DNA of 64,000 nucleotides from a virus (IMGVR_UViG_3300047496_000204:62001-126000); one strand, 5' to 3'; shown: positions 50,076-59,644, numbered from the stretch's first letter. Translations and numbers: made by a program. Notes: a model not told the origin generated them from the letters alone.

Positions 50076-50618
50076 TTATAACACCAGTTTAGCCAATTTG
50101 AACAAAGGCATTGCTTGGGCTGGCCTTAAGATAATATACGAGACACTCCCTTTATGCTCATGCTTATTAATGTAATCGAAACCATCATACCCATTGTTCT
50201 CTACTATACGTCTAATATTTTGAAATCGTTCGCTCGATCTGGTCGAAGAAAATGATTGTCTAGTAGAAAATGGTATCTCTCGAATTAAATAATCCTCATA
50301 ATCCGAAGGAGTATGATTATTTAAATCTGGTATTTCTAATGGATTTTGTATAGATAAAATGAAGGGAATAGTGAAAGAACCCCCTTTACCGTGAGGATTG
50401 CCATCATATCTTTGAAATGCGGCATACTCAGTTCCAAAATGAGTAAACGCCCGAGGCAAACGCCAATCGCCCATTCCCCAATGATATACTATTTTCGGTA
50501 TTCCTTCTTCCATTACTTTGGATTTCTTGAACCAAGCTTTGAATCTTGGATTCTTCTGTAAGTTTTCCAATACAGTGATCCATTTCTCATTTTTTTGTAG
50601 TAATTCATCTAGACGCAT
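50076..50618 (-). CDS. ART-like packaged protein, copy 2
   Basis: 180 aa. Tag MRLDELLQKNE. IVYHWGMGDWR, AFTHFGTEYAAF, LSIQNPLEI and DGFDYINKHEHKGSVSYIIL mirror copy 1. Late promoter with a 5-nt gap and no SD site. Confidence 0.65.
   Translation of the reverse strand: MRLDELLQKNEKWITVLENLQKNPRFKAWFKKSKVMEEGIPKIVYHWGMGDWRLPRAFTHFGTEYAAFQRYDGNPHGKGGSFTIPFILSIQNPLEIPDLNNHTPSDYEDYLIREIPFSTRQSFSSTRSSERFQNIRRIVENNGYDGFDYINKHEHKGSVSYIILRPAQAMPLFKLAKLVL
50088..50141. repeat. 54-bp exact repeat, copy 2
   Basis: See 49517-49570; suggests recent gene conversion. Confidence 0.9.
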
Positions 50619-50623
50619 TTAAA

Positions 50624-50630
50624 TATTTAT
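50624..50630 (-). promoter_or_regulatory. T4-type late promoter (ATAAATA)
   Basis: GGATAAATATTTAA then ATG. Confidence 0.65.
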
Positions 50631-50646
50631 CCATGCCAGTTTAATT

Positions 50647-50676
50647 TTGACGCGGCGCGCACTGACTCGATATGAT
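50647..50676 (+). promoter_or_regulatory. sigma70-type promoter
   Basis: TTGACG, 18 bp, TATGAT; followed by a CCTCA/TGAGG hairpin whose 3' arm holds the SD of gp41. Confidence 0.5.
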
Positions 50677-50704
50677 GCCTCATATAATTATTTGAGGTAT
50701 ATGA

Positions 50705-52171
50705 ATGAAAGATGAATCAGAAGACTTTGGTAAAGAAATTCAAAAACTAATATTGGCGTGTATGATTGATGATCATCAATCCTTCGCATTAGCACAAAAC
50801 ATAATAAAATCAGAATACTTTGATGATAACTTGCGGCCAGCGGCTCGTTTTATATTAGAATATGCCAACAAATACAAAAAATTACCTACTCGGGTTCTAG
50901 TATATGCTGAGACCAACGTTAAGATTATTGAAGATGATGCGTCAAAACTCGGAACATGGTTCATTGATAAAATAGAGAAATTTTGTCAATATAGAGCACT
51001 TGAGGGTGTAATTCTTGAGAGCATGGAGCTTATAGACCAAGGCAAAGGCGGCGAAGTTCAGAGACGCATCAAAGCGGCTATGGAAATTAGTTTGGTAAAA
51101 GACCTCGGATCAAACTATTGGGATGACATTCAACACAGACTGGAGCGTCTAAAGGATAGAAAAAATATTGTCAGTTCCGGATGGAAAACCTTAGATGACA
51201 AGCTTTACGGTGGTTTTGAAAGAGGGTCATTGAACATTTTCTGTGCTCCATCTGGACAAGGAAAAAGTTTATTTCTACAAAATATAGCAAGAAATTGGTC
51301 AATAGCTGGAAAAAATGTCATTTATATATCGTTAGAACTAGGCGAAGATTTAATAAATCTTCGCCTTGATGCTATGATAACAAATCAAAGCACTTCTGAA
51401 GCGTTAAAAGGGCCTAAAAATACCGCCTTAAAAGCGGCCATGATATCCAAACAAACCAAAATCGGCAAGCTGATGGTAAAACGATTGCCAGAAGCAGGAA
51501 CAACCTGTAATACTATAGCGGCCTATGTAAAAGAGTTTGAAATACAAGAAGGCATTAAACCTGATGGCTTAATCGTAGATTATCTTGATTTGCTTTATCC
51601 GAACAATGATAAGTTAGATGTTTCCAATTTATGGGTCAAAGACAAATATGTAGCTGAAGAATTAAGAAGCGTTGCCGGTGATTTAAATATTCCTTGTGTT
51701 AGTGCTTCACAATTAGGGCGGACGGCAATCGAAGCACAAGAATATGATAATAGTCACATTGCCGGTGGAATATCTAAGATAAATACTGCGGATAATGTGT
51801 TTGGTATTTATACTTCTATGAGTATGAAAGACAGAGGAGTTTTTCAGCTACAATTTTTGAAAACAAGGACTTCTTCTTCCGTTGGGCAAAAGATTGAGCT
51901 GGCCTATAATACTTCAACGATGGCGATTGATGACTTACCGGAGGATAATTCCAAAATTCTAAAACCAGAAACTACGGAAGAAATAAAAAAGAAACTTAAT
52001 GCTCCAACTATAACACCAATTAATGAACCAACTATGTCCATTTCACAAATGGCACATCCAGAACATAAAAGTAGAGAACAAATAGAGTCAGAAAAAAAAT
52101 CATCAAACAATCCAGATATGAACCAAGTTGCCAATTTAATGAATAGAATTAGGAACAAAAATGAAAACTGA
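50705..52171 (+). CDS. 41: replicative DNA helicase, gp41-like
   Basis: 488 aa. DnaB-type: an N-terminal helical domain (about residues 1-130), then a RecA-like motor with Walker A APSGQGKS (about 181), VIYISLELGED and GLIVDYLDLLYP (Walker B). C-terminal Ser/Pro-rich tail. Unwinds the lagging-strand template with the gp61 primase. The next gene, an endonuclease, overlaps its stop. Confidence 0.88.
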   Translation: MKDESEDFGKEIQKLILACMIDDHQSFALAQNIIKSEYFDDNLRPAARFILEYANKYKKLPTRVLVYAETNVKIIEDDASKLGTWFIDKIEKFCQYRALEGVILESMELIDQGKGGEVQRRIKAAMEISLVKDLGSNYWDDIQHRLERLKDRKNIVSSGWKTLDDKLYGGFERGSLNIFCAPSGQGKSLFLQNIARNWSIAGKNVIYISLELGEDLINLRLDAMITNQSTSEALKGPKNTALKAAMISKQTKIGKLMVKRLPEAGTTCNTIAAYVKEFEIQEGIKPDGLIVDYLDLLYPNNDKLDVSNLWVKDKYVAEELRSVAGDLNIPCVSASQLGRTAIEAQEYDNSHIAGGISKINTADNVFGIYTSMSMKDRGVFQLQFLKTRTSSSVGQKIELAYNTSTMAIDDLPEDNSKILKPETTEEIKKKLNAPTITPINEPTMSISQMAHPEHKSREQIESEKKSSNNPDMNQVANLMNRIRNKNEN

Positions 52172-54008
52172 TGAATTAAGAAGCGAGGTTTTGGGACTTG
52201 GTTTTGTTGTTGACGGTAAGTCTTATTGCGGAAAACTTAAAAATACAATGTATTCAGACCTTGTTGAAAAGATTTATGCGGATTTTTACTATATTAATGG
52301 ACGAAACCCGATTAAGATTTCAGAAGCGATATACTGTCTATATCATATAGTTAAACCTTTTAAGTGCCTATGTGGAAAAGATACGTCTTTTATAGATTTC
52401 AAGAACGGCTATAATAAAAATTGCTCTTCTAGGTGTGCTGCTCTAAATCCAGAAGCTCAGTGGAAACTTAAACAGACTAATATACTTCGGTATGGAGTAG
52501 ATAATCCACTAAAAAATCCGCAAATACAAGAACAAATTAGAGAGACTATGAAAACTCGATATGGTGTAGATAACCCGACAAAAAGTGAAGGTATTCGCAA
52601 TAAAGCTAAAGAAACTAATAGACAAAGGTATGGTTCCGAATTTGTATTGCAGAATAAAGAGATTAGAAAAAAAGGCAAAGATACTATGGTGGAACGATAT
52701 GGGGTTGACCATCCATTGAAGTCTATTGTTTTTCAAACAAAGCAAAGAGAGACCAACCTTGACCGACTTGGGGTAGAATATCCAACTCAAAATGCAACCG
52801 TTGTTTCCAAAAGCGTAGAAACGAACTTTAGGCTGCATGGTGTTAAGAATTCGATGCAGCGTGAGGAAGTTAAAGACAAAGCCAAGGCAACTTGGACTAA
52901 AAAATATGGTGTTGACAACCCTATGTTAAACCAAAAGCTAGTCAACGATATGCTTAATAGTAATATAAAGAAATATGGAGTTAAAGCAACGAGTCAAGAG
53001 CATTATTCTTTTTATGCTCGCGAAATACTTTTCAATAAAGAAAAGTTCAATGATTTTATGAATGGAAAATCATTGAACGAAGCCTCTAAAATTTTAGGCA
53101 TCGATCCAAGCACTGTTGGTGATTATTGTAAAAATTATGACATAGTAATATCGAGATCATCATATGAAACAGAAATAGCGACATTTCTGGACTCTTTAGG
53201 CTTACAATACTTAAATAATACTAGATCAATAATACCACCAAAAGAATTGGATTTTTATTTACCAGATTATAACCTAGCCATAGAATTTAATGGTCTTTAT
53301 TGGCATTCCCATGAAATAAATGGGAATAAACGTTATCATTTGGATAAATTTTTAAGTTGTCAATCTAAAGGTATTCAATTAATTATGATAAATGAAGACG
53401 AATGGATTGAACGATCATCAGCTATAAAAAATAAAATCAAAAACGTATGTAAATTGTCTAACAAAGGTGTATCTGCTAGAAAACTAACAATAAAACAGAT
53501 ACCCAATACTATTGGAAATGAGTTTATGAATCAATATCATATTCAAGGAGAATCATCGGGTGTTATTATAAGCTTTGGTGCTCATTATGATGACTTACTT
53601 GTAGGAGTAATACAATTTTCAAAGCAAAGAAATACGGGTGATATAGAATTAACAAGATTTTGTTCGGACGATCACACTCATGCGGGAATGTTTAGCAAAT
53701 TATTATCGTATTCCATTAAATCGCAAGACTATAAAAAAATAATTTCGTTTGCGGATAGAAGATACTCAAAAGGAGATGTTTATGAAAAAAACGGATTTAG
53801 TGCCATAAACGTTATTCCTCCAGACTATAGATACATAAAAAACCTCAAAACTTTTCACAAATCAACTTTTAAAAAAAAGAGGATACAAGAGAAATTCGGC
53901 TTAGATGTTACCAATCTAACTGAGTCAGAAGCTATGACGCAATTGGGTTATAGAAAAATATATGATTGTGGAAAAATTAAATACGAATGGAAACATAATG
54001 AAAACTGA
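52161..54008 (+). CDS. EDxHD-type homing endonuclease
   Basis: 615 aa. Eight-odd YGVDNP-type modules (RYGVDNPLKNPQIQEQIRET style) fill residues about 110-280, then a helix-turn-helix-like KSLNEASKILGIDPST and the Vsr-like core ELDFYLPDYNLAIEFNGLYW with following HS, as in I-Bth0305I relatives. Paralogue of 18356 with a similar C-terminal tail. Starts inside gp41; the first 12 nt of the gene recur exactly at the start of the next gene. Confidence 0.82.
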   Translation: MKTDELRSEVLGLGFVVDGKSYCGKLKNTMYSDLVEKIYADFYYINGRNPIKISEAIYCLYHIVKPFKCLCGKDTSFIDFKNGYNKNCSSRCAALNPEAQWKLKQTNILRYGVDNPLKNPQIQEQIRETMKTRYGVDNPTKSEGIRNKAKETNRQRYGSEFVLQNKEIRKKGKDTMVERYGVDHPLKSIVFQTKQRETNLDRLGVEYPTQNATVVSKSVETNFRLHGVKNSMQREEVKDKAKATWTKKYGVDNPMLNQKLVNDMLNSNIKKYGVKATSQEHYSFYAREILFNKEKFNDFMNGKSLNEASKILGIDPSTVGDYCKNYDIVISRSSYETEIATFLDSLGLQYLNNTRSIIPPKELDFYLPDYNLAIEFNGLYWHSHEINGNKRYHLDKFLSCQSKGIQLIMINEDEWIERSSAIKNKIKNVCKLSNKGVSARKLTIKQIPNTIGNEFMNQYHIQGESSGVIISFGAHYDDLLVGVIQFSKQRNTGDIELTRFCSDDHTHAGMFSKLLSYSIKSQDYKKIISFADRRYSKGDVYEKNGFSAINVIPPDYRYIKNLKTFHKSTFKKKRIQEKFGLDVTNLTESEAMTQLGYRKIYDCGKIKYEWKHNEN

Positions 54009-54279
54009 TTTCAAAGATTTAATAGTAGAGGCAGCGGTTTGCCAAATAGCGGTAGATGATTTTCACGCCGAAGGCGATGATAATAAAGCAGCCTATTCCG
54101 ATCTTCAGATCGAACTCTGTAGAGCAAAAATCAATCTAGTCAATTATATTCTCGAAAATCCCATGATAAAAATGAAATTGGAGTTGGAGCAAACCAAACG
54201 CTTAGCAGATGCTAAGACCAAAGGATTAGTGATGACGCATTGTGTTGACGAAGAAATTTTAAAGTTACTCATTAAATGA
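53998..54279 (+). CDS. hypothetical protein, 93 aa
   Basis: Start MKTDFKDLIVEAAV, sharing ATGAAAACTGAT with the endonuclease start. Helical, acidic. Probably the original follower of gp41 before endonuclease insertion. No family recognised. Confidence 0.6.
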   Translation: MKTDFKDLIVEAAVCQIAVDDFHAEGDDNKAAYSDLQIELCRAKINLVNYILENPMIKMKLELEQTKRLADAKTKGLVMTHCVDEEILKLLIK

Positions 54280-54505
54280 AATATTCATTTGCTACCGTGG
54301 CATATGAAGAAGATTATAGTCTTCTACTGCTACAAGCCAAGTCAATAATGGCGGCCCTTTTTTGGCTATTCATCGAGCAGCTATACTTTTGATGGATGAT
54401 ACCGGACAAACTACACTTGCTAAATTTTGGTTCGAAAAACAACTTTTTAGTAGTATAGATCGCGGAATACAGTATTTAAAGACTGGTGATATATCTACTT
54501 TGTAA
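54276..54505 (+). pseudogene. small gene with one-base loss
   Basis: MKYSFATVAYEEDYSLLLLQ leaves frame near 54345 (CAATAA). With one A added it continues NNGGPFLAIHRAAILLMDD and ends QYLKTGDISTL at TAA 54505, about 76 aa. Overlaps the previous stop by ATGA. Confidence 0.5.
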
Positions 54506-54522
54506 AGACTTACGCCGACATG

Positions 54523-54530
54523 TATAAATA
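54523..54530 (+). promoter_or_regulatory. T4-type late promoter (TATAAATA)
   Basis: TATAAATA, 5-nt gap to ATG, no SD site. Confidence 0.7.
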
Positions 54531-54535
54531 ATCGA

Positions 54536-54829
54536 ATGAGCATGTCAAACCAACAAATGAAAGATTTCATAGAGATCACTGATGACTTGCTGCGCGCATA
54601 TGTGAGCATGGAGCCAGTAATGATCGTTGAAGATAGCAAACCCATAAAGCCTATGGTGAACCCAATAATTATGGAATGCAAAGATTTGGTTTTCAAGCTG
54701 AGAGCTTTCATGGAGGATGCGAGTAGTGGCGACTATGCTCTTGGTCTTGAGATGGGGATGCAACGAGCAGCGGATATGATTGAAAATCTTATTCGTCGCC
54801 ATGAAAAGGAAGACGATGACCGATCCTAA
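54536..54829 (+). CDS. hypothetical helical protein, 97 aa
   Basis: MSMSNQQMKDFIEITDDLL start is close to, but not a clear match for, the packaging tag. Helical throughout, ends acidic. First gene of the late operon running to 58717. No family recognised. Confidence 0.55.
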   Translation: MSMSNQQMKDFIEITDDLLRAYVSMEPVMIVEDSKPIKPMVNPIIMECKDLVFKLRAFMEDASSGDYALGLEMGMQRAADMIENLIRRHEKEDDDRS

Positions 54830-55079
54830 ATTTAGAAGTTTAGTCGAAGAGCTAACTGATTACGCACCAGTTAAGGATCGCGATCTCTTTATTGAGAGCC
54901 GTGCTCAACAAGTGCTGGCCAGCGTTAGCCATCTTATGCGTCTCATTCGGGAAAGTTATGATGTTGAAACCGCTGATGATCTACAGAAACGTTTGATAAA
55001 TTCTATGAGAACTGATGATGAGAACAAATTCCGTCGTAGAATTAAGCAAATTCGAGAAGCGAAGGAACCTAAAATATGA
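54816..55079 (+). CDS. hypothetical helical protein, 87 aa
   Basis: Start MTDPKFRSLVEEL with AAGGAAG upstream. RAQQVLASVSHLMRLIRESY and a basic C-terminus. No family recognised; could be a small head or neck component. Confidence 0.55.
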   Translation: MTDPKFRSLVEELTDYAPVKDRDLFIESRAQQVLASVSHLMRLIRESYDVETADDLQKRLINSMRTDDENKFRRRIKQIREAKEPKI

Positions 55080-56296
55080 ATAATATACTTAACGAATTAA
55101 GTATTGCTGATCGTTTAAAATATATGGCGACCAATGGAGTTAAAAATGCGGTTGATCGCGCGCTAACTGTTAGTGGAAGCGGTAAAGCAAGAGGTAGATT
55201 AATATTAAGAGCGGGAACCGCTAAACTATATAAAGGTTGGCGTGAATATGTTGGAAGAGAAGAATTAGCCGGAAATAAAGATATCGAAGACAATCCAACT
55301 ATTACTGATTTGGTAAATTATCTGGATACTGCATATAGTTTAAACATGAGTGCCGAAACTATTGAAAGAATAATGAATGGTGGTGCACCTTCTGAAGAAG
55401 AACAATCTTCTGAAAATTCAGAAACAACATCGGATGTTTATAATAAATTAAAGGAATTATTAACTAATTTTCATAAACAGAATCCAGCACATTCAATTAA
55501 GTTAAGTCAACCAACATTTGATTTTATCCATAGCAAAACAAATATAGATATAGAAAATATCAAACAAATTCTACAGAAATTTATAGATGAAGGGTTTTTG
55601 AAGGATAATGGTAAAGGATCATATGACATTATTATAGATAATAATCATCCAAGTACTAACGAAAGTATATCTCGCAGAGAATTCGAATATTTCAAAAACA
55701 TGTTTAATTCTAATGCTTTATACGAAGATGTAGTATTAATGGAAAAAGCAGAATTTGATCCTAGAACATTATTTCCGAAAATAGCTAATATTTTAATCAA
55801 AAATGGTACGATGACGGTTGATCTTGGTGATGGTAAGGGTGGTTCTACTGGTGGAGGCAACAATGCCACATTTGGCGTTAATGCTCAAGAAATGAAAAAG
55901 AATCTTGAAACATTTCATTTAACTTCTAAAAATATTGACTTTATAAAAAATACTGATTTGCGGATTATTTACAAAAAAACCAGAATCGATTCAGTCGTAA
56001 CAAACACTGTTATAGGATTAGTATATTCTTTATCGAAATCATGGTCTAACAAGATAGACTCAACAAAAAATATTACAGCTAGTGGCAATACAATAGATAT
56101 GTCAATATTAGTAAAAAGTTTATCAGATCATTTGTACGGCAATTTCAAAGTATTAGAAATAATTAAACGTGATACAGACAAAGACAGAAATAAAGCCATA
56201 TTAGAAATGGAAAAAATATTAAAGGGTAGCTCATCAAAAGCAGAAATGATCTGCGATATAGCTTATGCCGTAGCACAAGCTATCACAAAGGCATAA
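55076..56296 (+). CDS. late packaged-type protein, 406 aa
   Basis: Begins MNNILNELS with an LNE site. Helical, with a Ser/Glu linker (about residues 105-118) and a Gly-rich spacer DGKGGSTGGGNN (about 260). No enzyme motif seen. ATGA overlap with the gene upstream; part of the late operon. Confidence 0.6.
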   Translation: MNNILNELSIADRLKYMATNGVKNAVDRALTVSGSGKARGRLILRAGTAKLYKGWREYVGREELAGNKDIEDNPTITDLVNYLDTAYSLNMSAETIERIMNGGAPSEEEQSSENSETTSDVYNKLKELLTNFHKQNPAHSIKLSQPTFDFIHSKTNIDIENIKQILQKFIDEGFLKDNGKGSYDIIIDNNHPSTNESISRREFEYFKNMFNSNALYEDVVLMEKAEFDPRTLFPKIANILIKNGTMTVDLGDGKGGSTGGGNNATFGVNAQEMKKNLETFHLTSKNIDFIKNTDLRIIYKKTRIDSVVTNTVIGLVYSLSKSWSNKIDSTKNITASGNTIDMSILVKSLSDHLYGNFKVLEIIKRDTDKDRNKAILEMEKILKGSSSKAEMICDIAYAVAQAITKA

Positions 56297-56297
56297 T

Positions 56298-57044
56298 TTG
56301 TTTGATTTCATTAATACTTTGTCCGAAAGTAGGCTGATAGCATCTAAAGGAAATCTTCTTCGCTACTCTGCTATGGAACTTGCTGATCTGGCAGTTCTAT
56401 ACTTTTGTGCATTGTATATAATGTATGAAACCAATAGAACTCATGATTTTGCCGAGAACTATGCGAAAAGAACCATCCAATATGGTGTAAATTTCAACAA
56501 ATGGCTTAATTCTTCAACTGATCTCTACGTAATTTTATATGGTCTCACGTCAAATGAGCTTGACGACCCAGACAGTGAAAAGTTCCTTAAGAACCTACCT
56601 TTTGGTCATAATTTACTGATAAAGTGGCTGAGAGGCATTGCCAGTGATAAGCTGCGTGATTCAGATCACCGCGCGTTCTTTGTTCGTTTGGACTTCAATT
56701 TCAAGATCAACAATTCTTCAATCAAAGCAATTCGACGTTTGGTCATGGATTGGAAGAACCTTTCCCAGCATGAGAAGGGATTGGCGACTACTCGTTTGCT
56801 TCAATTGCTACGAGCGCGGGCACCTAAAAGTGAAATCTTGGCCAACTTTATAAACATGGCCAGGGATAAAGACTTAATTTTGGGCGATGTTTGTGATCCA
56901 GAGACAGGTATAGGTTGTGGAAATATAGCTAAAATTGTGGTTAAAGAACCAGAGAAAAAGAAAAGTAGTTTCCTCATTGCTTTGGCTTCGGTTGCCGCTG
57001 GTGTAGCTGTATCTAACATGATTAGTCATAAGGATAAGAAGTAA
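56298..57044 (+). CDS. late packaged-type protein with C-terminal TM, 248 aa
   Basis: TTG start; MFDFINTLSES has an LSE site. Helical body, then a Gly/Cys segment DPETGIGCGN and one TM helix (SSFLIALASVAAGVAVSNM) near the end. Could anchor in the membrane after injection. No family recognised. Confidence 0.6.
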   Translation: MFDFINTLSESRLIASKGNLLRYSAMELADLAVLYFCALYIMYETNRTHDFAENYAKRTIQYGVNFNKWLNSSTDLYVILYGLTSNELDDPDSEKFLKNLPFGHNLLIKWLRGIASDKLRDSDHRAFFVRLDFNFKINNSSIKAIRRLVMDWKNLSQHEKGLATTRLLQLLRARAPKSEILANFINMARDKDLILGDVCDPETGIGCGNIAKIVVKEPEKKKSSFLIALASVAAGVAVSNMISHKDKK

Positions 57045-58717
57045 TGCTTGTCCAAGACTTATTTGAAGGTAGAGATGCCCCACTATATCATGCGACTGAT
57101 TTGACACACGCTATACATTCAAGCTATGCAAAAATTATTGAACTGGCAAAAAAACATAATATTCCGATCATTGATCATAGGACTATTGCTAAACAGTCGG
57201 TTTCAGAAGCAGTAGAAAAAGTAGCCGTTGATGGTCATCCGGTTATAGTATTGAAAAATCCTACTCGTGAACAGTTCTTCAATTTTGCTGAAAAATACCG
57301 TGCTATTCGTGGATTACTTTCTTACAATGGTAAGAATATTTGGCTTTGGAATGCAGCGGCGGCTGTTCATTCGACTATGATAATGAAGCTTGGTATAGAA
57401 TATGTATATTGTGTATTCTATAATGATGGACGCTGGTCGGGACCAGTTGATGATTATGACGACAAATATAAGGAAGTTATCGAACGATTGACTCCTAAAC
57501 CGGCTAGAAAATACGATCCGGGTGAGATTGATGCTATACTCAAAGCATTGGAAGACGATATATTTGAAAATGCTTCTGGAGGCGCAACAGGTTCAGCAAG
57601 CGTTGCAACAGCCGTTGGAGGTTTAGGGGCTGGGTTTGACAACGACTATAGCAAAAGTATTTACGGAAAACAGCCCAAAGCAAAGAAACCCTTGATAATC
57701 AAACGAGTTTCCGAAGATATTCTAGATGAAATTACACTCATTCCAGATTTCGATGACAATTTGAATTCTTTTCGTAGAGAAAATAGATACGCGGAATGGG
57801 CTATCCCTAAAACCGCCAAAAAGATTGGGGTAATAGGAGAATTCAATCTCTACAAAAATCATGCCTATGATACAGATACTTACTATCTACTAGACAAAAA
57901 GAAATTTCCTATGGGTAAGGCAAATGTAATAAAGACAAATGGTGATTTTTATAAAATATCTCACATTTGGTTTGATCCGTCTATTAGAGGCAAAGGATAT
58001 GGATTCAAGTTCTATGAATATCTATTGAATACTGGTATTTCATTAGTATCTGATTACGATCAAACTAGATTTAGTAAAGGTGTTTGGCAAAAACTTGCTC
58101 AAAAATATACAGTGAGACCGTTCGATAAATTCAGTGGTAAATTATACACCCCAATAAAAGATACTTCATCGATTTACGGAACTGCCAAACTTTTGATCGC
58201 CACTAAAAAACCAATGAAGGAATCTCATAAAATTGAAGAAATCAACATCATTGGTGATTTTGATGATGACATATTGAGTGATGACAGCACTTATAGAGAA
58301 ATTATGTGGGCTTTACCAAGCGGTGCTAAAAAAGTTGGTAAAATCGGTGATCTCGATATTTTCAAGGACAATGATAATTATTTTATAGTTGATGATACGA
58401 AAAAGACCATGGGTAAAGCTACTATTGCTAAATTAGTTGGAGGATACAAGGTGTCGAACATACTGTTTGATCCATCTATTAGAGGTAAAGGTTATGGTTT
58501 CAAATTCTATGAATACTTACTGGATAAAGGCATTTCTATAATTTCTGATAAGAAACAAACCAGATTTAGTCAAAAAATTTGGCAAAAACTTGCTCAAAAA
58601 TATACAGTGAGACCTTATATAAACGGACGAAAAGGCGATCCAGTAGACGACCTATCAAAGTTTTATGACCACTCCAATAAAACCGTCTTGTTGATCGCCT
58701 CAATAAATCTAAGGTAG
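57044..58717 (+). CDS. packaged-type protein: YVW-H-like domain plus two tandem GNAT domains
   Basis: 557 aa. Tag MLVQDLFEGR with LFE site, then LYHATDLTHAI (possible ART stump), one divergent YVW-H domain (KNPTRE, IRGLLSYNGKNIWLWNAAAA), a Gly/Ala linker, then two GNAT domains of about 155 residues each, both with DPSIRGKGYGFKFYEYLL (acetyl-CoA loop) and WQKLAQKYTVRP. Likely acetyltransferase delivered by the virion; target unknown. Confidence 0.7.
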   Translation: MLVQDLFEGRDAPLYHATDLTHAIHSSYAKIIELAKKHNIPIIDHRTIAKQSVSEAVEKVAVDGHPVIVLKNPTREQFFNFAEKYRAIRGLLSYNGKNIWLWNAAAAVHSTMIMKLGIEYVYCVFYNDGRWSGPVDDYDDKYKEVIERLTPKPARKYDPGEIDAILKALEDDIFENASGGATGSASVATAVGGLGAGFDNDYSKSIYGKQPKAKKPLIIKRVSEDILDEITLIPDFDDNLNSFRRENRYAEWAIPKTAKKIGVIGEFNLYKNHAYDTDTYYLLDKKKFPMGKANVIKTNGDFYKISHIWFDPSIRGKGYGFKFYEYLLNTGISLVSDYDQTRFSKGVWQKLAQKYTVRPFDKFSGKLYTPIKDTSSIYGTAKLLIATKKPMKESHKIEEINIIGDFDDDILSDDSTYREIMWALPSGAKKVGKIGDLDIFKDNDNYFIVDDTKKTMGKATIAKLVGGYKVSNILFDPSIRGKGYGFKFYEYLLDKGISIISDKKQTRFSQKIWQKLAQKYTVRPYINGRKGDPVDDLSKFYDHSNKTVLLIASINLR

Positions 58718-59608
58718 TTTGAAATCGCTTTCCCATATTTGAACTAAATTATATCCAGAAGATTCAATATCTTTGATTTTCTGAATAGTCCGCGAATAAA
58801 GATAACCATAAGATTTTTTAATTACTGGATGAATAGCGGCTTGATCAAACTTATTTGGATTACCGTGCCAATAATCACCCCAAAATTCATACGCAGTATT
58901 AGTGAGTGGATTAAAACCATCAACTTTAACATACTTCCCTGTATGCAGTTTAAGTTTTAATTGTCGATGTTCTTTATCATCCGGAAGACCAAGAGAGTTA
59001 AGCCATTTTGTTTCGCCTTTACTGATAATTTTCGAACATTTTGGACAACCATGATTTGCCAAATGATTATCTATGGTTTGATTAAAGATTTTATGGATTG
59101 GGCATATTATTTCTATTTTTTGTTTGTTTGACAGATAATCAAAATTTGAATATGAATATTTATTTTTATGAATAATGGAAGATTTTTTTACAAAATTATT
59201 GAAATTGGATTTTAACGTGCCACCACATACATTACAACCGTATCCTTGAAGATGCTCTCTGGGCATCTGCGTAAAATAATCATTATGTTTTTTACAAAAT
59301 ATTTCTATCGGTGTAATGCTGTTTACATAAAAATCATATCTATAAATATTTCCATGTATAGAAAATGCTTTTTCTACAAAATCTTGTAATGACCTTCTTT
59401 GTTTATTAGTAGTTTTTTGACGACCGCAATCATTGCAACCACATCCAGAAATATGACTGTAAGCTTCTTGCCAGAAATAACCATGTTTTTTACAACCAAT
59501 TTCTATTTTTTTCTTAGCCGTAAAATATTGCACTCTTGTATAATCATACTGATTTGAGTGAATTTTCCGAGCACGCTCTATAAATTCTTCTGTTGTTAGA
59601 CTTTTCAT
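58709..59608 (-). CDS. repeat-type HNH/REase-like homing endonuclease
   Basis: 299 aa. Three to four DUF723-like zinc repeats, each KHGYF-x-H-GCGCNDC style, then a nuclease-like end KVDGFNPLTNTAYEFWGDYW with HGNP. Convergent with 57044. Close relative of 60242, on the other strand; the pair brackets the structural gene 59680. Confidence 0.7.
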   Translation of the reverse strand: MKSLTTEEFIERARKIHSNQYDYTRVQYFTAKKKIEIGCKKHGYFWQEAYSHISGCGCNDCGRQKTTNKQRRSLQDFVEKAFSIHGNIYRYDFYVNSITPIEIFCKKHNDYFTQMPREHLQGYGCNVCGGTLKSNFNNFVKKSSIIHKNKYSYSNFDYLSNKQKIEIICPIHKIFNQTIDNHLANHGCPKCSKIISKGETKWLNSLGLPDDKEHRQLKLKLHTGKYVKVDGFNPLTNTAYEFWGDYWHGNPNKFDQAAIHPVIKKSYGYLYSRTIQKIKDIESSGYNLVQIWESDFKLP

Positions 59609-59637
59609 ATGTTATTTTCATAATATTTAGAATTAAG

Positions 59638-59644
59638 ATAAATA
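59638..59644 (+). promoter_or_regulatory. T4-type late promoter (ATAAATA)
   Basis: AGATAAATAA about 35 nt before the 59680 ATG, which has its own AAAAGGAAA SD. Confidence 0.5.
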
